Positions 1 through 12,969 of a DNA stretch of 64,000 nucleotides are shown here, piece after piece. Source of the stretch: Arenicola marina (Eukaryota > Annelida > Polychaeta > Arenicolidae); NCBI GenBank assembly GCA_964019135.1, contig OZ025248.1, positions 41,223,670-41,287,669 on the forward strand, given 5' to 3'. Numbering within the stretch: position 1 is the stretch's first letter; the number at the start of each line of letters is the position of its first letter. Under the pieces are notes generated by a model. That model saw only the letters and a program-made list of their open reading frames with translations, ran no database searches and had not been told where the DNA came from. The position numbers were made by a program, and so were the translations under genes.

Positions 1-482
1 TGTAAGGGTTAACATGGTAATATGTAAGGGCTAACACGGTAATATGTAAGGGTTAATATAGTAATATGTAAGGGTTATCATGGTAATATGTAAGGGCTAA
101 CCTGGTAATATGAAACGGTTAATATAGTAATATGTAAGGGTTAATATAGTAAAATGTAAGGGTTAACATTGTCATATGTAAGGGCTAATATGGTACTATG
201 GAAGGGTTAATATAGTAATATGTAAGGGTTAACATGGTAATATGTTAGGGCTAACCTGGTAATATGAAACGGTTAATATAGTAGCATGTAAGGGTTAATA
301 TAGTAAAATGTAAGGGTTAATATGGTCATATGTAAGGGCTAATATGGTACTATGTAAGGGCTAACATGATACTATGTAAGGGTTAATATAGTAATATGTA
401 AGGGTTGATATGGTAATATGTAAGGGTAAAGATAGTAATATGCAAGGCTTAATATAGTAATATGTAAGGGCTAACATGGTAA
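1..482. repeat. 22-bp minisatellite (ATGTAAGGGTTAA core)
   Basis: About 22 imperfect copies of a 22-bp AT-rich unit alternating TAAGGGTTAATATAG and TAAGGGCTAACATGG variants. It continues off the left edge of the window. Confidence 0.9.
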
Positions 483-717
483 CAGCGACGAATTATCTGA
501 CGACCAATATGGTGGTAGGGCTCGATAGTCGGTGGCAATCTTATAATCTTCTGAATGGAGAATGACGAAAGGTCGTATGACATTGATCAAAGGAAGTTAC
601 GTTTTGTCAAATAGATTCCCAATTTAGGGAGAAACGTCAGAAGAATGAATCGCATGAGCCGAGGCGAGCACGTGTGACCGTGTCGTTGAATTTATGCATC
701 AGTCAGCCTCCCAGGAA

Positions 718-1563
718 GCCCCTGAACCCTGGACCCACAGTCGCCCCTGGACCCATGGTCGCCCCTGGACCCACGGTCGCTCGTGGATCCATGGTCGCCC
801 CTGGACCTACGGTCGCCCCTGGACCCACGGTCGCTCGTGGATCCACAGTCGCCCCTGGACCCATGGTCGCCCCTGGACCCACGGTCGCTCGTAGATCCAC
901 AGTCGCCCCTGGACCCATGGTCGCCCCTGGACCCACAGTCGCCCCTGGACCCACGGTCGCTCGTGGATCCACAGTCGCCCCTGGACCCACGGTCGCCCCT
1001 GGACCCACGGTCGCCCCTGGACCCACGGTCGCCCCTGGACCCATGGTTCCCTCTGGACCCACGGTCGCTCGTGGATCCACAGTCGCCCCTGGACCCACGG
1101 TCGCCCCTGGACACATGGTCGCCCCTGGACCCACGGTCGCTCGTGGATCCACAGTCGCCCCTGGACCCACGGTCGCCCCTGGACCCATGGTCGCCCCTGG
1201 ACCCACGGACGCCTCTAGACCCATGGTCGCTCCTGGACCCACAGTCGCTCGTGGACCTACGGTCGCCCCTGGACCCATGGTCACCCTTGAACCTATGGTC
1301 GCCCCTGGACCCACAGTCGCCCCTGGACTAATGGTCGCCCCTGGACCCACAGTCGCCCCTGGACTAATGGTCGCCCCTGGACCCACGGTCGCCCCTGGAC
1401 CCACGGTCGCCCCTGGACCCACAGTCGCCCCTGGACCCATGGTCACCCTTGAACCTATGGTCGCCCCTGGTCCCACAGTCGCACCTGGACCCATGGTCGC
1501 CCCTGGACCCACGGTCGCCCCTGGACCCATGGTCGCCCCTGGACCCACGGTCGCTCGTGGCAG
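718..1563. repeat. 18-bp minisatellite
   Basis: About 47 copies of GTCGCCCCTGGACCCACG with a recurrent GTCGCTCGTGGATCC variant. Because 18 is a multiple of three, several frames on both strands are open; these low-complexity frames show no independent sign of coding. Confidence 0.93.
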
Positions 1564-2108
1564 CAGAGAGCTGGCCTAACGCATAATCTGCTTCATTGGA
1601 TCTCTCCCGGAATTTGTGTTTGTCAAGCCGACATAAAAGGGTAAGTTGTGCCCCCCTGGTGTCTGCGCCATTGGAATATACGCCAGGATGTAAGTCTAGT
1701 ATCAGTGTAGGGGCGGAATGGGTGGAAAGGTTGATCAGCATAAGGCGGATATCCCATGTATTATATCTGTGTTTCTAATTCCTGTGCGTATTCGAAATTC
1801 TAATTTTGTGGTGTGTATCGTGAGAATGCATTATATATGCACAATGGTATAAGAAATACCTTACCTGTGACAGCAGGAGGGTCGGCCGTTTGTTTGCCCA
1901 ATGTGATAGCCATTAAGATGTCAAAAGTAAAGTAGCATGTCCAATCATCCGATATTGTAAGAAAAACAATCTACTGACAGAAGACAAGAAGACTGTTTAT
2001 CCGGTCGTCTATATCTGCCGCGATTATAAATAAAATCCGAAATATAAATTGCCATATCTGCCAGCGCAAATGGTTAGTTGATTACCCATGCGATCTGCGG
2101 CTTGTTCT

Positions 2109-2905
2109 GGTGACAAAAGTACACGACGAGCAAAGTGTCTAGTTCCAGTGACAGAAGAACACGGCGAGTGAACTGTCTAGTTCCAGTGACAGAAGGACAG
2201 GGCGAGTGAACTGTCTAGTTCCAGTGACAGAAGAACACGGCGATTGAAGTGTCTAGCTCCAGTGACAGAAAGACAGGGCGAGTGAAGTGTCTAGGTCCAG
2301 TGACAGAAGGACACGGCGAGTGAATGGTCTAGTTCCGATGACAGAAGAACACGGTGAGTGAAGTGTCTAGGGCCAGTGACAGAAGGACAGGGCGAGTGAA
2401 GTGTCTAGGTCCAGTGACAGAAAGACAGGGCGAGTGAAGTGTCTAGTTCCAGTGACAGAAGAACACGGCGAGTGAAGTGTCTAGTTCCAGTGACAGAAGA
2501 ACACGGCGAGTGAAGTGTCTAGTTCCGATGACAGAAGAACACGGCGAGTGAAGTGTCTAGCTCCAGGGACGGAAGGACATGGCGAGTGAAGTGTCTAGTC
2601 CCAGTGACAGATGGACATGGCGAGTGAACTGTCTAGTTCCAGTGACAGAAGGACATGGCGAGTGAAGTGTCTAGGTCCAGTGACAGAAGGACACGGCGCG
2701 TGAAGTGTCTAGTTCCGATGACAGAAGAACACGGCGAGTGAAGTGTCTAGCTCCAGGGACGGAAGGACAGGGCGAGTGAAGTGTCTAGTCCCAGTGACAG
2801 ATGGACATGGCGAGTGAAGTGCCTAGTTCTGATGACAGAAGGACATGGCGAGTGAATGGTCTAGTTCCGATGACAGAAGGAGGCGACGAGTGTCTAGTCG
2901 GGCGA
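2109..2905. repeat. 38-bp minisatellite
   Basis: About 20 copies of a 38-bp unit containing GTGTCTAGTTCCAGTGACAG followed by a AAGAACACGGCGAGTGAA block. Confidence 0.92.
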
Positions 2906-3882
2906 CAGAACAGCGTCAGGCCATGATGATAGCAGAGAGGAGAGTCACTTTGTAGTAAGTTGGCACTGGCAAAGGATCCTCCTAAAAACTACTCATCTCC
3001 TCTGGAAGTTTCATCACTCTGCTTTTTCCCTCGGCCTAATTTATCTCTTCCAGTCGTTCTCACATCCTTTTTCTTAGTTTCACCCTTCGTTGTCTCCCTC
3101 TTTTTCTCGCAATCGTCTCTCCTACTCCGAGTGCCCCCTGAAGTCTGTCCCTCCACTCTACGTCGGCGCCGCGGTGCGGGATAAAAGACGGTACATTCCA
3201 GGTTGGACAAAACTAATTTAACATGAAGCCACGGCTAGCGCTCCCATACCACCACATAACGTGCAGTGTTCACCCACAGCTCGACAATCTCATTTCTGAC
3301 GCGACCCAATCGATTTCCGTAACGGCGGCAGACGACGAGGGGTCAGACGGGGCGGAGTGGACTCTCGCGCCAAGACACCAGCCCAACAAATGAACGGACG
3401 CGGAGCATTGAGGGGAGAGCCGGATAAAGGCACGGCCCGAGATGGTAATGACAGACCCAGGCGGCCCCGGGCGGGGACTCTTTTCTCCGCGCATTAATCC
3501 AGTATTCCAGACCACGGCCCGTCGGTAGGTCGTCTTGAGAGGCCAAAGGACCCCGTGAGGGTCAAGGTAAATACAGCTTTAGATATATAGCTGGGGGTGA
3601 GGGTAGGTGGCCGTGGCGGTGTGTGAGGGGGTGGGGGTGGGGGCGCGGACAGAACGGCAGGGGGGAGGCGGAGAGCGGAGGGCGGGGGGCGGGGGCCGCG
3701 AAGAACGTCCTTTGTAGTTCAAGTGCAGGATAGACTGCCGATAGTGGGAAACGAACAGAACATCAAAGGAAATGTTACATAAAGAAGAGAAAGTGGCAAC
3801 ACCGACGGAATTGATGAAGGCGTCTTGCCGTCGAAACGTGGCTTTTTGCGGATCCAGCGAGCGTCATCAAACTCCATTAGCT

Positions 3883-5046
3883 CACCATGGTATCAGTGTT
3901 CACCTTGGTATCAGTTTTAACCATGGTATAAGGGTTCACCTTGGTATCAGTGTTAACCATGGTATAAGTGTTCACCATGGTATTAGTGTTCACCATGGTA
4001 TAAAGGTTCACCTTGGTATCAGTGTTAACCATGGTATAAGTGTTCACCTTGGTATCAGTGTTCACCATGGTATCAGCGTTCACCTTGGTATCAGTGTTCA
4101 TCTTGGTATCAGTGTTCACCATGGTATCAGTGTTCACCTTGGTATCAGTGTTCACCATGGTATCAGTGTTCACCATGGTATCAGTGTTCACCATGGTATC
4201 AGTGTTCACCATGGTATCAGTGTTCACCATGGTATCAGTGTTCACCTTGGCATCAGCGTTCACCTTGGTATCAGCGTTCACCTTGGTATCAGTGTTCACC
4301 ATGGTATCAGCGTTCACCTTGGTATCAGTGTTCATCTTGGTATCAGTGTTCACCATGGTATCAGTGTTCACCTTGGTATCAGTGTTCACCATGGTATCAG
4401 TGTTCACCATGGTATCAGTGTTCACCATGGTATCAGTGTTCACCATGGTATCAGTGTTCACCATGGTATCAGCGTTCACCTTGGTATCAGCGTTCACCTT
4501 GGTATCAGTGTTCACCATGGTATCAGCGTTCACCTTGGTATCAGTGTTCATCTTGGTATCAGTGTTCACCATGGTATCAGTGTTCACCATGGTATCAGTG
4601 TTCACCATGGTATCAGTGTTCACCATGGTATCAGTGTTCACCTTAGTATCAGTGTTCACCATGGTATCAGTGTTCACCATGGTATCAGTGTTCACCATGG
4701 TATCAGTGTTCACCATGGTATCAGTGTTCACCTTGGTATCAGCGTTCACTATGGTATCAGTGTTCACCTTGGTATCAGTGTTCACCATGGTATCAGTGTT
4801 CACCATGGTATCAGTGTTCACCATGGTATCAGTATTTTCTTTGGTATCAGTGTTCACCTTGGTATCAGTGTTCACCATGTTATCAGTGTTCACCATGGTA
4901 TCTGTGTTCACCATGGTATCAGTGTTTTACTTGGTGTCAGTATTCACCATGTTATCAGTGTTCACCATGGTATCTGTGTTCACCATGGTATCAGTACTTA
5001 CCTTGGTATCAGTGTTCACCATGGTATCAGTGTTCACCATGGTATC
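3883..5046. repeat. 18-bp minisatellite, left part (interrupted by the gypsy element)
   Basis: About 64 copies of CACCATGGTATCAGTGTT with CCATGG/CCTTGG variants in blocks. The array stops at the LTR at 5047 and resumes for about four copies after 6708. Confidence 0.94.
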
Positions 5047-5075
5047 TGTTGTGATACCGGCGGCCTGGTTCAAAA

Positions 5076-6480
5076 ATGATTCTTGCTGATACTCTGTCAC
5101 GGCTTCCAAAGCCAGACAAGGGAGCTCCGATTGACCTGGATATCAGGGTTGACGGACTCGAAATAGATGACATTGACCAGACCGACATTGATTTAACTAA
5201 CGTTTCACCTGCGAAACAGAACAATACCAACAAACATCAGAGTGTTTTGGTCATATCGAGACGAATTGGCCGTAGAGGATGGAGTAGTCTTCAAAGGACA
5301 ACTAGTCTTAATACCATCATCGATGCGTCAAGACATACTTCGACAATTACACGAGGGACACCAAGGGATTGACAAGACTCGTAGATTGGCTCGTGAATCT
5401 GTATGTTGGCCTAACATTCACAAGGACATGGAAACAATGGTTCAATCGTGTGGAAGGTGTGCCGAATACCAACATGCACAACCGCACGAACCTCTAATGC
5501 CTCACGACGTCCCCAATGCTCCATGGAAAAAGCTTGGCACTGATATTTTTGAAATACATGGCAAGTACTATCTCATGATTTCAGATTATTTCTCGAAATT
5601 TCCAGTGGTTAGAGAACTAAACCGAGCAACAAGCGACGAAGTTACGAAGGAAATATCCTTTGTGTGCGGTATGTTTGGCAGACCGGATACCATAGTATCT
5701 GACAATGCAAAACAGTTCACTGGAAACTGTTTCCAACAATTCGTACGTGATTGGGGAATTAACCATATGACCAGTTCGCCGAGGTACCCCAGATCAAATG
5801 GATTCGCGGAACGGATGATTGGATACATAAAGCCCATCATCAAGAAATGCAAAGCTGGAGGACAAGACATTCACAAAGCGCTCCTTAATGTCCGTGCCAC
5901 GCCAGTTGATGCACAAATGCCATCACCGGGAGAAATGTTGATGGGAAGAACACTCACTACTCAACTACCATCGCACACAGAACCAGCTCGCGAAACCTAA
6001 CGGTTTCAGCACGAACAAAGACAGGAGAAGATGAAAAAAGCTCATGATCAGTCAGCAATATGATTTACCCCCACTTTACGTTGGTCAACCAATACGTATT
6101 CTTGACCACGAGAAGAGAACGTGGTATCCTGGAGCTGTGAAAGACACATGCAAGGATTCCCCACGCTCATACATAGTTGAAACCCCTAATGACAGTACGA
6201 TCCGTCGAAACAGGAGCCATCTGCGCAGTCTGGATACACGAACCTTGGCCCCAGGACGTCCGTCTCCTGCGTTGAGTGAACACACAGTATCACCCCCGTC
6301 ACCACCCAGGAGAGGCGCTGTCTCGTCACCGACATCACCGTCAGTAACATTTGCCTTGCCTTCGCAAGCACAACCAGAGGATGATTTGCGATAGGTCATC
6401 CATACCAACCTTCCCGAAAACGTCACCGTGACACGATCTGGTCGCAAAGTCAAGAAGCCAAAGCGATTTGGTTATAGTGA
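5076..6480 (+). pseudogene. gypsy pol remnant: RNase H tail and integrase, frame-disrupted
   Basis: The remnant starts with the RNase H end motif ILADTLSRLP (5076 on). After a frame change near 5240, a frame from 5242 to 6000 carries the integrase: zinc-binding His/His at LHEGH and Cys-x2-Cys at CGRC, then the catalytic triad Asp at GTDIFE, Asp at VSDNAKQF and Glu at NGFAERM. The last two are 35 residues apart (DD35E). A stop at 5998-6000 and a second frame change precede the C-terminal region at 6044-6391, with WYPGAV and PRSYIVET motifs typical of gypsy integrase tails. At least two frame breaks and the missing upstream domains make it non-functional. Confidence 0.88.
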
Positions 6481-6573
6481 CAGTTGAATGAGCAATAAGC
6501 TCGAAACTACGATTTGACTGAGACTTATGATACTTAAATGAAGCTGTTATATTAATAACTAAGGAAAGGAGGA

Positions 6574-6708
6574 TGTTGTGATACCGGCGGCATATAATGT
6601 TTCCTTGTGGTCCGTTGGTTGATTAAATATACTGAGTTCAGTTTAGTTTGCTTGTTGTCCAATTATCATGTATATCTGTATATCTCATATAAAAGAACAA
6701 ATACAACA
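6574..6708 (+). repeat. 3' LTR of the gypsy element
   Basis: About 135 bp, bounded by TGTTGT and ACAACA, with a polypurine tract directly upstream and the GTATC duplication directly downstream. It is short for an LTR but complete by its ends. Confidence 0.85.
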
Positions 6709-6776
6709 GTATCAATGTTCATTCACCATGGTATCAGTATTTACCATGGTATCAGTATTTACCTTGGTATCAGTGT
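6709..6776. repeat. 18-bp minisatellite, right remnant
   Basis: Three to four degenerate copies of the CACCATGGTATCAGTGTT unit directly after the 3' LTR, confirming that the retroelement inserted into the array. Confidence 0.88.
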
Positions 6777-7234
6777 TGCAGTCTTCTGATGGCAGTATTA
6801 TTATCGTCACTGCATTTTGCAGCATGTAATAAGAACACACGCTTAGTGTCGTTATGAGCTGCGAAGATACTCGATCGTGTTGCGGACTTAACGTGTTGTC
6901 TTATGATTATGAATGAATGATTGCATTATGATAGATTAACATTATGATTTGCCTTGGTTGGAATCTACATAAAATCGATTGTGTGCAAAGTGCCGCATTG
7001 CCTTTAAGTAACACATATTCTTAGTCTAGCCCAAGAAATAAAATAGTTTAATTTATCTTTTTGAATAATTAATCGCATCCACCGCTGCCATGAATGTTAT
7101 AAACGTTATGGACATTGTGCCATAACAAACAGCCAACACCACGAATACAGGTCGCCGGCGAAGCACATAAGCCGGGCTTTCTGCTTGTTCATTTCAAAGT
7201 TTTGGTTTCCTCTACTTGCAGGTCTCCAGGCACA

Positions 7235-8060
7235 CGTTCCAATACCCGTGAATGACTCAATGGGTGGGACGGTGTCCTCAACAAGGGCCGAAACCCGGCA
7301 CGCCGGGACTGCTCTGGGTCGTTCATGGCCCATTGCGGTGGCTCCTAAAGTTAACCCGTCCCCATCTTACCCGACCCTCTTACCCACTAGTACCAACCCT
7401 TCCCCCAACTTTTAACCCACGCGCCCCACAAATTTCTCTTAAAAATTTCTACTCTACCAGTTCCTCACCTCTCGCCAGAACTGCCCAATCTCGTTCTACC
7501 CGCCCTTCCACCCCCACTACCCGACACACACAGGCCGCTTAAAACCCTCCGACCCACCTTGCCAACTCATTTCCATTTCTTTTCGTTTTTTCGTACATTG
7601 TTCTCAAAATATGTCTCGTACGATAAAAGTTTGTGTTGGGCTTAAAGTTCGGACAGCACCGCTTTAATTGTCAAGGAAAGGGTGGTATGTTGGGCTAGGA
7701 TAGGGCAGGCGGAATTAAGTAAAAGGGTGATATGGATGAGGGAAAAGATATGACTGGTGGGGAGAGGACAAGGTAGTGGGGAGGTACATGAGGGGTGGGT
7801 AGTGCGATGGATAGAGAGGGAGGAGGGAAAAGGTATGGGAGGAGGGGTGAGAAGGGCGGTTGAGGAAAGGACAAGAGAGGGGTCGAGGGACAACTGAGGG
7901 GTTGTGGGGTGAGGGAGTGGAGGTGGGGTGAGGGATAAGTGTGATAAAGAGAGGGAGAGGAGAGTAATGTTGACATTTTGGAGTCACCGCTGTGAGACAT
8001 GAACCCCCCAGAGCGGCCCCGGCGTGCCGGGTTCGACTCTTGATAAAGCCACCACACCAC
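7235..8060. repeat. inverted dispersed repeat pair around a strand-asymmetric core
   Basis: The segment near 7270-7345 (ACCCGGCACGCCGGGAC, TTCATGGCCCATTGCGGTGG) recurs inverted at about 7980-8050. Between them, about 7345-7545 is pyrimidine-rich and about 7680-7975 is purine-rich on the same strand, so the whole could fold as a large imperfect hairpin. It may be one non-autonomous element with terminal inverted repeats. Confidence 0.5.
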
Positions 8061-9715
8061 CAGTGATCAACTCCCGATCATGGTCACAAGCGAACCACGA
8101 GCGGTGCGAAAAGTTAAGGAGGCTGAACGGTCGCATTAGGAACTTTGCTAGCGCCCAATACTTCTGGTGTTTTGTTGTAAGCGGGCCTGGTGAACACGAT
8201 CGTGGGAGAGGGGCGGGGGTTGGAGGAGGCGGTTGGTACAAGGAGAAATGGGCTTTCACATCTCTTAATTTTTTTCCGAAAAAAAAACACAATAGGCATT
8301 TTTCTGGTTTTAATGTGTATTCTGGTATGCAAGAAAACATTGCTAGTGTGTATATAATTACATATATTTGGTTCATAACTAAAGGTAGTTAACCCGTAAA
8401 ATTCTGCTGCGGGTGACAATAACACGAACCTGATCGATGAAGACGTCTTTAAGACCAGTAAAAAGCCACTGGAGGCTAGTGCCGTACGGGGACCCAGACA
8501 GGAGCCTGGCCTCTCAACATCAGCACTGGGCCCGTATTCTGTAGTTTTAAACTGGTGACAGAAGAACGGGCCCGTCCCCCTCGCCCCCCCCCCCCCCTCA
8601 CCCACCCCTGGATCCACCCGTGGTTAGAGCCCCACCGACCGCGCGCATATTGCCCTTTAAACGGTGCGATCAAAATCTGGCACAAGAGCATAGGCCGTGC
8701 TAGGGGCGGATCTAGCGGCGGGTGGGGGTTAGGGGGGTTGCAACGCCCCCCCCCCCCCCCTTGGCAATTATAAGTCGGGCTTCGCAGTGACATGTTGTAG
8801 GTGCAACCCAGTGGCGGATCCAGAAGGGGGGTGGCTTTAACCCACCCCATCAAGCAAATGGGTGTTCAAGACGAAACTGAGAAGTGCGAATTGTCAAACC
8901 AACAACAACAACGCTGCACATTCATCGTCTTTCGCAGACGGACGGGAGGCCAACAAGCGTATATAGCGATAAGAGCGGTTGTGTTACGACATAACCCTTT
9001 TTCGTTTTCCACACGACAAACACCCTGCGGGGTTCCAGGGTTGCTGCTTGCACCCAGCCTGCAACCCCAGACCGCTCACCACCAGTTCGACCTCACTTCT
9101 ACACGAATCGGGCCTGGTGAACACCAACGGGTGGGGGGGGGGGGAGGGGGCCGGGCGGAAGGAGGCGGTTGGTACAAGGAGAAGTGGGCTTTCACATCTC
9201 TCGATTTTCATCGGAAAAAAAACGCAATAACAGTTAATCAATAGGGAACCCGTTCTGGTCGCCACAACAGTCTGTGGTGGACACTCACAGCTGATCGACA
9301 AGGGGACTAGTGCCCGCAATGGTGGTGTCCCTACCGCCCGATCTCCAAGTCCTCCCTGCCGGGTCGATACACGTCACGTGGTCCCTATGGTCTTTACTGC
9401 GGCGCGGTCTTCACGGCAAAGTGAGAAGAGTTCTCACTGGATAGTTAGAACGGCTCTCACGTGTGTATGGGTGCGCGCCGCCCGTCACTCCTCTCGCTCC
9501 GGTCTCACTCGCCCCGTCACCTCTCTCGGGGTCTGGATGGTGTAAATGGCGACACGCGGTCCATGCATCTTTGAGAAATCGACGTTCGACATTAACCCCC
9601 AAATTCCGATACTGAGGATCTGAAACTGCGAGATCGACACAGATATATAGTGGCATTTTATCAAATAAAAAAAACGACGCTGAATGTTAGCGCCGTCCAC
9701 AGCAGGACGCAGGGA
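8061..9715. other. non-coding region with diverged dispersed repeats
   Basis: Segments at 8187-8290 and 9110-9215 are similar (GGCCTGGTGAACAC, then GAGGCGGTTGGTACAAGGAG and GGGCTTTCACATCTCT) and in the same orientation. GTGGCGGATCCAGAAGGGG at 8811 and GGGGCGGATCTAGCGG at 8703 resemble each other and the ends of old DNA transposons. No credible exon was seen. Confidence 0.45.
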
Positions 9716-9812
9716 GGGTCCTCACCCGGGGGTCCTCACCCGGGGGTCCTCACCCGGGGGTCCTCACCCGGGGGTCCTCACCCGGGGGTCCTCACTCGGG
9801 GGGTCCTCACGG
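9715..9812. repeat. 14-bp minisatellite
   Basis: Six to seven near-perfect copies of CACCCGGGGGTCCT. Confidence 0.9.
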
Positions 9813-10195
9813 CCGCAATCCCGACCGGTCGCCAGACATGGAACTGGATCTATTGAGAGGAGAGTTGATCCAGCTTCTCCAGTGGTCTCGCGCAGCGCAA
9901 AGGGCCAAGTTAAGGTCATGTGTGGCCATCAAACCAACAATTAATCGGACAACAAGGATGACAAGTGGGAAGATTGATTTCTAACTTGGCTTTGTTGAAA
10001 ACGATTTTGCTTAATCTGTCAATTTGACGCACAACTGTCGTGATACGCAGTCGTGGTTTCTTTGACATCTATGAATTTCACTGGGACCTAAAATGACAGA
10101 AACGAGGTAGGTGTGCGTAGAATAAGTAACTACTATTACATAATTAACAACAGAGTAATGTGACATTGATTGAAATCAACCAATTTCCCCATGCC

Positions 10196-12630
10196 ATGGT
10201 ACCACACTCAGCCACCTCCCCGTGCCATGGCACCACATCCAGCCACCTCCCCGTGCCATGGCACCACACCCAGTCACCTTCCCGTGCCATGGCACCACAT
10301 CCAGCCACCTCCCCGTGCCATCGCACCACACCCAGCCACCGCCCCGTGCCATGGCACCACACTCAGCCACCTCCCCGTGCCATGGCACCACACTCAGCCA
10401 CCTTCCCGTGCCTTGGCACCACATCCAGCCACCTCCCCGTGCCATGGCACCACACTCAGCCACCTCCCCGTGCCATGGCGCCACCCCCCCCCCCCCGTGC
10501 CATGGCACCACATCCAGCCGCCTTCCCGTGCCATGGCACCACATCCAGCCACATCCCCGTGCCATGGCACCACACCCAGCCACCTCCCCGTGCCATGGCA
10601 CCACACCCAGCCGCCTCCCCGTGCCATGGCATCACACCCAGCGACCTCGCGTGCCATGGAAACACACCCAGCCACCTCCCCGTGCCATGGCACTACACCC
10701 AGCCACCTCCCCGTGCCATGACACCACACCCAGCCACCTCCCCGTGCCATGGCATCTCACCCAGCCGCCTCGCCGTGCCATGACACTACATCTAGCCACC
10801 TCCCCGTGCCATGGCACCGCACCAGCCACATCTCCGTGCCATGGCACCACACCCAGCCACCTCCCCGTGCCATGGCACCACACTCAGCCACCTCCCCGTG
10901 CCATGGCACCACACCACCCACCTCCCCGTGCCATGGCACCACAGCCAGCCGCCTTCCCGTGCCATGGCACCACATCCAGCCACCTCTCCGTGCCATGGCA
11001 CCACACCCAGCCACCTCCCCGTGCCATGGCACCACACCCAGCCACCTCCCCGTGCCATGGCATCACACCCAGCCACCTTCTCGTGCCATGGCACCACACC
11101 CAGCCACCTCCCCGTGCCATGGCATCACACCCATCGACCTCGCGTGCCATGGAAACACACCCAGCCACCTCCCCGTGCCATGGCACTACACCCAGCCACC
11201 TCCCCGTGCCATGACACCACACCCAGCCACCTCCCCGTGCCATGGCATCTCACCCAGCCGCCTCGCCGTGCCATGACACTACATCTAGCCACCTCCCCGT
11301 GCCATCGCACCGCACCAGCCACATCTCCGTGCCATGGCACCACACCCAGCCACCTCCCCGTGCCATGGCACCACACTCAGCCACCTCCCCGTGCCATGGC
11401 ACCACACCACCCACCTCCCCGTGCCATGGCACCACAGCCAGCCGCCTTCCCGTGCCATGGCACCACATCCAGCCACATCCCCGTGCCATGGCACCACACC
11501 CAGACACCTCCCCGTGCCATGACACCATACCTAGCCTCCCCGTCCCATGACACCACACCCAGCCACCTCCCCGTGCCGTAGCACCACACCCAGCCACCTC
11601 CCCGTGCCATGGCACCACACCCAGCCACCTCCCCGTGCCATCGCACCACATCCAGCCACCTCCCCGTGCCATGGCACCACATCCAGCCACCTCCCCGTAC
11701 CATGGCACCAGACCCAGTCACCTCCCCGTGTCGTGGCACCACACCCAGCAACCTCCTCGTGCCATGGCAACACACCCAGCCACCTCCCCGTGCCATGGCA
11801 GCACACCCAGCCACCTTCTCGTGCCATAGCACCACACCCAGCCACCTCCCCGTGCCATGGCACCACACCCAGCCACCTCCCCGTACCATGGCACCAGACC
11901 CAGTCACCTCCCCGTGTCGTGGCACCACACCCAGCCACCTCCCCGTGCCATGGCACTACACCCAGCCACCTTCTCGTGCCATAGCACCACACCCAGCAAC
12001 CTCCTCGTGCCATGGCAACACACCCAGCCACCTCCCCGTGCCATGGCACCACACCCAGCCACCTCCCCGTGCCATGGCACCACACACAGTCACCTCCCCG
12101 TGCCATGGAACCACACCCAGCGACCTCCCCGTGCCATGGAAACACATCCAGCCACCTCCCCGTGCCATGGGACCACACCCAGCCACCTCCCCGTGCCATG
12201 GCATCACACCCAGCCGCCTCGCCGTGCCATGACACCACATCTAGCCACCTCCCCGTGCCATGGCACCACACCAGCCACATCCCCGTGCCATGGCACCACA
12301 CCCAGCCACCTCCCCGTGCCATGGCACCACACCAGCCACATCCCCGTGCCATGGCACCACACTCAGCCACCTCCCCGTGCCATGGCACCACCCCCAGCCA
12401 CCTCCCCGTGCCAGGGCACCATACCTAGCCACCCCGTCCCATGACACCACACCCAGCCACCTCCCCGTGCCATGGCACCACACCCAGCCACCTCCCCGTG
12501 CCAGGGCACCATACCTAGCCACCCCGTCCCATGACACCACACCCAGCCACCTGCCCGTGCCATGGCACCACACCCAGTCACTTCCCATGCCATGGCACCA
12601 CACCCAGCCACCTCCCCGTGCCATGGCACC
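10196..12630. repeat. 31-bp minisatellite with higher-order duplication
   Basis: About 78 copies of a 31-bp unit built on CCACCTCCCCGTGCCATGGC followed by ACCACACCCAG. A block of variants (including CGACCTCGCGTGCCATGGAA) at 10642 recurs at 11135, a higher-order step of about 493 bp. A poly-C run at about 10486 disrupts one copy. Confidence 0.94.
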
Positions 12631-12969
12631 ACTCATAAGCTCCTCTTGTATCGCCTTGCCTCCTTCACTTTAGCCCCGCGTCTGTGTAACAGTCAACAGG
12701 TAAAGTAAACAATTAGGTGTCGTGCCATGCGAGTTGAAGTCCCCCCTCAAGTGGAACGCCATAGGTCGCGGGTTTTTATCATGACACTTTTTTGGGATTT
12801 TCGGTTTTACTGCAGGTGCGATCGCTGTGAGAGTGTGGGTGCCCATCGCGCATGGACACTGTTTATTCATTATGTAATATCACATGGATTACTATATAAC
12901 TCTTCGCTATTTGTTTTCATTTCAAATTGTCCTTACTTCTCTCCTTTTCATGTCGTTATCATTGAAAGT

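Larger units (their letters stand above)
5047..6708 (+). mobile_element. internally deleted Ty3/gypsy LTR retrotransposon
   Basis: The 3' LTR at 6574-6708 starts TGTTGT, ends ACAACA (perfect terminal inverted repeats) and is preceded by a polypurine tract AAGGAAAGGAGGA. The first 18 bases of the LTR reappear at 5047-5064, then sequence jumps directly into the end of RNase H. GTATC occurs immediately on both sides (5042-5046 and 6709-6713), a 5-bp target duplication typical of gypsy. Gag, protease, most of reverse transcriptase and nearly all of the 5' LTR are gone. The element sits in the 18-bp minisatellite, which resumes at 6709. Confidence 0.88.

Noticed and set aside
1..482. Interstitial telomere (AGGGTTA occurs in each unit)
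   Set aside because: The period is 22 bp, not 6, and only part of each unit resembles the TTAGGG repeat.
702..1579. Collagen-like or antifreeze-like repetitive proteins from the 18-bp array
   Set aside because: The Ala-Pro-Gly-Pro and Gly-Ser-Arg-Gly-Asp repeats appear in several frames simultaneously because the unit is 18 bp.
3772..5089. His/Val-rich repeat protein over the 18-bp array
   Set aside because: Open in three frames, interrupted by the retroelement and without coding context.
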